Part shown: piece after piece, positions 1 to 3,761 of the stretch
Layout: every line of letters starts with the position of its first letter
How positions within the stretch are numbered: position 1 is the first letter of the stretch
From: UBA9715 sp045629845
Lineage (GTDB): Bacteria > Actinomycetota > Coriobacteriia > Coriobacteriales > Eggerthellaceae
Direction: 5' to 3'
Assembly: GCA_045629845.1 (NCBI GenBank)
Contig: JAZQRZ010000020.1
Location: 1-6,989, forward strand
DNA length: 6,989 bases
Position numbers and translations under genes: made by a program
The notes under the pieces: model-generated
Seen by the model: the letters and a program-made list of their open reading frames with translations, nothing else
Told to the model about the DNA's origin: nothing
Database searches by the model: none

Positions 1-263
1 CAGGAGAAGTTCTCTCTGCCGACAACCATCGTCAGTTCTTCATTCCGCGTGGCTTTGCGCACGGGTTCCTGGTTTTATCGGACTGCGCCGAGTTCTGCTA
101 CAAGTGCGATGATGTGTATCACCCCAACGACGAAGGCGGGCTCATGTGGAATGACCCTGCATTGGGAATTGAATGGCCGCCGCTTCAGGGCGATACAGAA
201 TTCGACCCGTCGAAGGTAATCCTTAGCGACAAAGACAAGTTGCACCCGCCATTTGAAAGCTAA
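1..263 (+). CDS. rmlC: dTDP-4-dehydrorhamnose 3,5-epimerase, C-terminal part (5' end outside window)
   Basis: Third enzyme of dTDP-L-rhamnose synthesis: it epimerises C3 and C5 of dTDP-4-keto-6-deoxyglucose in the cytoplasm, supplying rhamnose for surface polysaccharides. Only the last 86 codons are present (reading frame begins at base 3) and the gene stops at TAA 261-263. The fragment carries the cupin-fold core typical of RmlC: RQFFIPRGFAHGF, which holds the family's conserved PxGxxHG histidine, then FCYKCDDVYHP with the conserved Tyr/Lys region, then MWNDPALGIEWP, where the Asp of WNDP is the family's conserved acidic residue. The C-terminal tail (DKDKLHPPF) is also typical. The match is strong over the whole fragment, with no frameshift. 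It is followed at once by a terminator, so this is the last gene of its transcription unit. The convergent glycosyltransferase beyond it suggests a polysaccharide locus continuing to the left. Confidence 0.95.
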   Translation, partial: GEVLSADNHRQFFIPRGFAHGFLVLSDCAEFCYKCDDVYHPNDEGGLMWNDPALGIEWPPLQGDTEFDPSKVILSDKDKLHPPFES

Positions 264-266
264 TGT

Positions 267-295
267 AGAACCTGGCTTTTGCCGGGTTCTTTTTT
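267..295 (+). terminator. Rho-independent terminator of rmlC
   Basis: The 10-bp stem AGAACCTGGC / GCCGGGTTCT contains one G-T wobble, has a TTTT loop, and is followed by an unbroken run of six T (290-295). It starts four bases after the rmlC stop. On the - strand the same hairpin follows the glycosyltransferase stop by about 10 bases but lacks a T tract on that side, so it would end - strand transcription only weakly. Confidence 0.9.
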
Positions 296-305
296 CGGGG
301 AAGTT

Positions 306-1586
306 TTATTCAGTCAGTTCGCGAATGAGTTCGACAATCGTCATATACGAGTTTTTCTGATCGAACTGTTCTTCGGCGATTGTGCGACCGCGGCGCCCCC
401 TTCCCGCACAACGTTCGGGGCCAGTAGCCAAATCAACAATGGCGTCGGCCAAAGCCTGCACGTCTTCGGGCGGAACGTTTACGCCAAAGCCGTCGGCTTC
501 CACCTTGCCGCAAAATTCAGGGCTAAGACCCGTGTTGATCAGTGGAATACCAGCAGCCAAATAGTCACCAATCTTGGTCACAATACTTTGCGGAGCCGTG
601 CGAATCAATGAATTCACCGTGATATCCGACGCGCATAAATAGGCAGCCATAAGGTCGTGGGTAACGTAGCCAACAAAGTCAACAGGCGCACCTGTTTTAG
701 CAGCAAGGTCTTCCAAATTGGGGCGGCGGGGCCCATCGCCCATAAGCTTGCAGCGCGTGTGGCTATCGCGCTTAGCTGCCAGTGCAACTGCCTCAATTAG
801 TGTACCCAAGTCTTGGCTGGTGCTCATGGTGCCAGCGTAGGATACCCAGAATTCGCCTTCAGGCTTTTCAACTTCATCAGCACGCGCCTTGGCGCCTGAA
901 TCAAAGGCATCTAAATCGTTGCCAACATACACGGTGCGCTTGATATAAGGTTCGCTGCGATCCTTTGCAGGGCGGTCGGCATATTCGTCTGATGTACCAA
1001 CAACTGCGCTTGCCAGTTCGTATACGCGCTTTGCATCGCGCGCGAAGGGCGCAAAGGCGATATCGCTTAAAACTGGTACGTCAACTGCCATACGCATGGC
1101 TTCGGGCCACAAATCGTTGACATCCACGATGTAAGGAATTCCCTGCTCAGCAGCAACTTCAGCGCATACGCGAGCCATGTCATTCATAGGAATAAGCGAA
1201 TAAATCAGGTCGTATGCGTGCGGATTATCTGCAAATTTGCTTTTCAGCAATTTGCGTAGATTACGTGCAAAAATGCGATGACTATTAATGCGTACCAGAT
1301 CCAAATTCTTCTTATAGCCAGGCTCGTACACGAATCGAATGCGATAAGGAAGATTCTGATAACGCGCATCTGTAGTATCGCGTTGGGCTTTGTCCCAGTG
1401 CTGAAAAGTTGAGGTAATCAGGTCAATTTCAAAACCTTCGCGCGAAAGTAACCCTGCTAAAAACGGGATGCGCGACTGTCCGCGTGTTTCCCCATCAAGG
1501 CGTGCAGCTTGTACAACAAGGGCAATGCGTTTCGGCCGCTTGTTAACACTTGGAGAAATGTCAGGGTATGTATAATAACCAGTCAT
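306..1586 (-). CDS. GT4-family glycosyltransferase (WbuB-like)
   Basis: Retaining GT-B fold glycosyltransferase of 426 residues, expected to move a sugar from a nucleotide-sugar donor to a surface polysaccharide or glycolipid at the inner face of the membrane. No transmembrane segment or signal peptide is evident. The N-terminal Rossmann half includes ALVVQAARLDGETRG (22-36) and the WbuB-like IVDVNDLWPEAM (153-164). The C-terminal donor-binding half has VSYAGTM (248-254), LMGDGPRR (281-288), VDFVGYV (302-308) and KIGDYLAAGIPLINTG (338-353), which aligns with the GT4 EX7E region although its usual second Glu is Asp341. The ATG at 1586 is preferred. An in-frame ATG at 1661 would add 25 residues with no family resemblance and would overlap the glutamine synthetase start. 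Codons 1-20 are a poorly conserved lead-in before the first beta strand. Donor and acceptor sugars cannot be read from the sequence. Proximity to rmlC makes a rhamnose-containing glycan possible, but this is only inference. Confidence 0.88.
   Translation of the reverse strand: MTGYYTYPDISPSVNKRPKRIALVVQAARLDGETRGQSRIPFLAGLLSREGFEIDLITSTFQHWDKAQRDTTDARYQNLPYRIRFVYEPGYKKNLDLVRINSHRIFARNLRKLLKSKFADNPHAYDLIYSLIPMNDMARVCAEVAAEQGIPYIVDVNDLWPEAMRMAVDVPVLSDIAFAPFARDAKRVYELASAVVGTSDEYADRPAKDRSEPYIKRTVYVGNDLDAFDSGAKARADEVEKPEGEFWVSYAGTMSTSQDLGTLIEAVALAAKRDSHTRCKLMGDGPRRPNLEDLAAKTGAPVDFVGYVTHDLMAAYLCASDITVNSLIRTAPQSIVTKIGDYLAAGIPLINTGLSPEFCGKVEADGFGVNVPPEDVQALADAIVDLATGPERCAGRGRRGRTIAEEQFDQKNSYMTIVELIRELTE
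1550..1576 (+). promoter_or_regulatory. Candidate promoter of the glutamine synthetase operon
   Basis: A perfect TATAAT lies at 1571-1576, about 50 bases upstream of the synthetase start, with TG immediately before it. The upstream box is poor: TTGGAG at 1550-1555 with a 15-bp spacer is the best I can see. A start near 1583 would give a leader of roughly 44 bases. The promoter lies inside the first codons of the oppositely oriented glycosyltransferase gene. A weak -35 box would fit a promoter that needs an activator, but that is inference. Confidence 0.45.
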
Positions 1587-1590
1587 GACT
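1581..1590. repeat. Perfect palindrome AGTCATGACT between the divergent -10 boxes
   Basis: AGTCATGACT is identical to its own reverse complement. It sits between the + strand TATAAT (1571-1576) and the - strand TATAAT (1593-1598), nearly at their centre of symmetry, and contains the glycosyltransferase start codon and both expected transcription starts. It could be an operator half-pair, or it may simply come from the start-codon context. No known factor's consensus is recognised with confidence. Confidence 0.35.
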
Positions 1591-1592
1591 CC

Positions 1593-1598
1593 ATTATA
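1593..1598 (-). promoter_or_regulatory. Candidate -10 box of the glycosyltransferase gene, possibly leaderless
   Basis: On the - strand the sequence reads TATAATGGAGTCATG, a perfect -10 hexamer ending six bases before the start codon. Transcription would then begin at or next to the A of the ATG, giving a leaderless message, an arrangement common in Actinobacteria. No -35 match is visible at 15-18 bp upstream. The GGAG between the box and the ATG is only two bases from the ATG, too close for a normal Shine-Dalgarno site. Confidence 0.4.
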
Positions 1599-1626
1599 GT
1601 GAATGCTGCCGAAAGGAGTATGAGCT

Positions 1627-2964
1627 ATGAATCCAGAATTGGATTTTGTAATGAAAACCATTAAGAGCCGCGATGTTCACTTCGTGCGCTTGTGGTTCAC
1701 CGACGTATTGGGCGCGTGCAAGTCCTTTGCCGTGTCGCCTTCCGAAATCGAAACTGCGCTGACCGATGGCATGGGCTTCGATGGCAGCTGCGTGGCAGGC
1801 TTCAGTCCCACTGAAGAATCCGACATGCTGGCGTTCCCTGATCCCGAAACCTTCCAGGTGTTGCCGTGGCGTCCGGCTCAGGATGCTGTTGCGCGTATGT
1901 TCTGCGACGTGCGTACGCCTGATGGAGCAGCGTTCGAAGGCGACCCACGTCAGGTGCTGCGTCGCATGGTTGATAAGGCTGCCGACAAAGGCTACTTGTT
2001 CAACGTTGGCCCTGAAGTCGAGTTTTACTATTTCAAGACACCCGAAGCACCTGAAGTGCTCGACCGTGGTGGCTATTTCGATTTAACCAGCCTTGATTAT
2101 GCATCTGACTTGCGCCGCGACACGGTTCTTACGCTGGAAAAGATGGGTATTCCTATTGAATACTCGCATCACGAAAGCGGTCCATCCCAGCACGAAATCG
2201 ACTTGCGCTACACCGATGCGCTTTCGATGGCTGATGCAGTTATCACCTACAAGCTGGTTGTGAAGGAAATCGCCCACACGCACGGTGTGTATGCTTCCTT
2301 CATGCCTAAGCCGTTGATGGATCAACCGGGCAGCGGTATGCATGTGCATCAAAGTCTGGCTGATTTCGATGGCAACAACTTGTTCTTCGACGACAAGGAC
2401 CCGCTGGGCTATAACTTATCTAAGCTGGCGAAGCACTATATTGCGGGTATTCTGAAGTACGCGCCTGAATTCTGCCTGATTACCAATCAGTGCGTTAATT
2501 CCTATAAGCGTCTAATTGGCAAGGGTGAAGTGCCGGCTTGCCTGTCGTGGGCCCGTACAAATCGTTCGGCATTGCTGCGTGTACCTGGCTATCGCCCACA
2601 TCGTCCCGAAGCGTGCCGTATCGAACTGCGCAGCCCTGATCCAACGGCAAATCCGTATCTGGCTTTTGCAGTTATGCTGGCAGCTGGTCTTGCTGGTATC
2701 GAAGAAGAGCTTGAACCGCCGGCACCTGTCGAAGACAAGAATCTGTTTAAGTATTCGCCGCATGCTGCCGCGGATGCTGACATCAAGATGCTGCCGACAA
2801 ACCTTGGCGAAGCGGTTGACCGTTTCGAGGCATCGCAGCTTATGAAAGAAACCTTAGGTGAACACATTCACTCTTATTTGGTAAAGACGAAGCGTGACGA
2901 ATGGATGAATTACCTGCGTCATGTTAGTTCGTGGGAGCTCGATCAGTATTTGGCGGTACTTTAA
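1627..2964 (+). CDS. glnA: Class I glutamine synthetase, GlnA2-like
   Basis: Cytoplasmic ATP-dependent ligase that makes glutamine from glutamate and ammonia, normally a dodecamer. The 445-residue length is normal for the short GSI-alpha/GlnA2 type. Landmarks are FDGSCVAGF (51-59), GPEVEF (128-133) with metal-binding Glu, GGYF (148-151), HHESGPSQHEID (181-192) with Glu183 and Glu190, GSGMHVHQSL (235-244) with the ATP-site His, NSYKRL (291-296), the flap Glu301 and RSPDPTANPYLAFA (335-348). The start has AAAGGAG at 1612-1618 with an eight-base spacer. Phe374 stands where enterobacterial GlnA has the adenylylated Tyr397, so control by adenylylation is not expected. Two unusual changes are Cys55, in place of E. 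coli Ser53 of the ammonium pocket, and Pro61, in place of the Bacillus feedback residue Arg62. It is the first gene of an operon with a GlnR-like regulator. Some actinobacterial GlnA2/GlnA3 proteins are gamma-glutamylpolyamine synthetases, so that activity is an alternative. The retained Asp52, Tyr150, Glu183 and Glu301 favour ammonia as substrate. Confidence 0.95.
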   Translation: MNPELDFVMKTIKSRDVHFVRLWFTDVLGACKSFAVSPSEIETALTDGMGFDGSCVAGFSPTEESDMLAFPDPETFQVLPWRPAQDAVARMFCDVRTPDGAAFEGDPRQVLRRMVDKAADKGYLFNVGPEVEFYYFKTPEAPEVLDRGGYFDLTSLDYASDLRRDTVLTLEKMGIPIEYSHHESGPSQHEIDLRYTDALSMADAVITYKLVVKEIAHTHGVYASFMPKPLMDQPGSGMHVHQSLADFDGNNLFFDDKDPLGYNLSKLAKHYIAGILKYAPEFCLITNQCVNSYKRLIGKGEVPACLSWARTNRSALLRVPGYRPHRPEACRIELRSPDPTANPYLAFAVMLAAGLAGIEEELEPPAPVEDKNLFKYSPHAAADADIKMLPTNLGEAVDRFEASQLMKETLGEHIHSYLVKTKRDEWMNYLRHVSSWELDQYLAVL

Positions 2965-3633
2965 ATGAGGAAGCACGTTGTTTTCATAGCTGACTCGCTT
3001 GATAACGCCTACAAATTTCAGCAGGTGCTAAGCGGGTTTGATGTCGAAATCGCTGCAGGTTCTACCATGCAGATTAAGAAGCTGCTGGCGCCTGGGGCAA
3101 GCCATGACCTTATTATTTTTGAGGCTCGCGGTATGGCGCAGGCTAATCTGCCCGAAATTGCGCAGCTTGCCGAAGATCGCACCTGTCCGCTGTTGGTAAT
3201 TGCGGATGAATCCGATTTAGCTCAGTTGAAGCTGCCATCGCTGGTGCTTAGTGACTTTATTGTGCATGGCGCCAGTGCTGAAGAGTGCAGTGCACGCGTG
3301 AAGCGCCTGCTTGGAAACGACGGTCCTACCAGTTCGTCAGAACTTATTATTGTTGATGCGATGACTATTAATCTGGCAACGTATCAGGTCACGGTAGCGG
3401 ACGAGCCTGTCGACTTCACGTATTTGGAATATGCGCTGTTAGCATTCTTGGTGCGTCATCCTGGTCATACTTTCTCACGTGATGCGTTGCTGCAGCATGT
3501 GTGGGGTTTCGACTACTATGGTGGTTCTCGTACGGTTGACGTGCACGTTCGTCGTATTCGCGCCAAGCTTGGCCCCGAACTGGCTCAGCGTCTCGAAACT
3601 GTTCGCGGCGTCGGCTATCTCTGGAGCGCTTAA
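2965..3633 (+). CDS. GlnR-like orphan response regulator with degenerate receiver and OmpR-type winged helix
   Basis: A 222-residue OmpR/PhoB-family transcription regulator. Residues 1-117 form a receiver-like domain lacking the phosphorylation chemistry: only Asp10 of the acidic pair is clear (VFIADS), Glu53 replaces the phospho-Asp (DLIIFE), Ala80 replaces the Thr/Ser, and His101-Gly102 replaces the Lys-Pro pair. Residues 125-222 are an intact winged helix: ELIIVD, an FTYLEYALLAFL helix, HPGHTFSRDALLQHVWG, the recognition helix region SRTVDVHVRRIRAKLG (188-203) and the final VRGVGYLW. This layout and wording resemble actinobacterial GlnR, which controls nitrogen assimilation without phosphorylation. 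The ATG directly follows the synthetase TAA with no spare base and only a weak GGCGG upstream, so translation is probably coupled. No sensor kinase gene is adjacent. Control of the upstream glnA is an inference from family and operon position. I left the symbol blank because orthology to glnR needs a tree. Confidence 0.85.
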   Translation: MRKHVVFIADSLDNAYKFQQVLSGFDVEIAAGSTMQIKKLLAPGASHDLIIFEARGMAQANLPEIAQLAEDRTCPLLVIADESDLAQLKLPSLVLSDFIVHGASAEECSARVKRLLGNDGPTSSSELIIVDAMTINLATYQVTVADEPVDFTYLEYALLAFLVRHPGHTFSRDALLQHVWGFDYYGGSRTVDVHVRRIRAKLGPELAQRLETVRGVGYLWSA

Positions 3634-3642
3634 TGTGCTTTT

Positions 3643-3662
3643 AGGCGGCCTGAAGGTCGCCT
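3643..3662 (+). other. Hairpin downstream of the regulator gene, no T tract
   Basis: AGGCGGCC / GGTCGCCT pair over 8 bp with one G-T wobble around a TGAA loop, nine bases after the regulator stop. No T run follows, so it is not a terminator by itself. It overlaps the palindrome CTTCGAAG (3661-3668), and AAGGT at 3653-3657 could instead pair with ACCTT at 3670-3674. It may protect the 3' end of the mRNA or pause polymerase before the true terminator. Confidence 0.5.
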
Positions 3663-3688
3663 TCGAAGAACCTTACTTGTTGATTCGT

Positions 3689-3713
3689 AGGGCGAGCTTC
3701 AGCTCGCCCTTTT
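3689..3713 (+). terminator. Rho-independent terminator of the glnA-regulator operon
   Basis: The perfect 9-bp GC-rich stem AGGGCGAGC / GCTCGCCCT has a TTCA loop. It runs into TTTT (3710-3713) followed by a T-rich stretch. It lies 55 bases after the regulator stop and 48 bases before polA, so it separates the two transcription units. Confidence 0.9.
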
Positions 3714-3730
3714 CTACATTTTCTTTCACG

Positions 3731-3736
3731 TATACT
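3731..3736 (+). promoter_or_regulatory. Candidate -10 box of polA
   Basis: TATACT matches the -10 consensus at five of six bases and lies 25 bases upstream of the polA start. That would give a leader of only about 20 bases. The T-rich stretch upstream, including the terminator's T tract, contains no convincing -35 hexamer, so the promoter is likely modest. Confidence 0.4.
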
Positions 3737-3753
3737 TTCCTTTAAAAGGAAAG
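3735..3753. repeat. Perfect inverted repeat over the polA ribosome-binding region
   Basis: CTTTCCTTT and AAAGGAAAG are exact 9-base inverted arms separated by one A. The right arm runs into the polA Shine-Dalgarno sequence AAAGGA (3750-3755, six bases from the ATG). The palindrome starts within the candidate -10 box. As RNA it could mask the ribosome-binding site if transcription starts far enough upstream; as DNA it could be an operator. It may also be chance, given a purine-rich Shine-Dalgarno next to a pyrimidine run. Confidence 0.6.
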
Positions 3754-3761
3754 GATTCTTC

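Noticed and set aside
267..295. The rmlC terminator as a fully bidirectional terminator for the glycosyltransferase
   Set aside because: On the - strand the stem is followed by ACATTAGC, not a T run. The glycosyltransferase message may therefore read through into rmlC antisense.
279..611. 110-residue + strand frame across the end of the glycosyltransferase gene
   Set aside because: It begins within the rmlC terminator, is antisense to a conserved gene and has no recognisable protein features.
1543..1559. TTAAC...GAAAT as a GlnR-type binding site near the glnA promoter
   Set aside because: Each half matches the streptomycete gTnAc/GaAAc pattern at four of five bases, but the spacer is seven rather than six and no second pair follows in register. 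Too weak to call, although the position would suit an activator.
1587..1661. 25-codon N-terminal extension of the glycosyltransferase from an in-frame ATG at 1661
   Set aside because: The added residues do not resemble the family, have no ribosome site, and would overlap the well-supported start of glutamine synthetase on the other strand.
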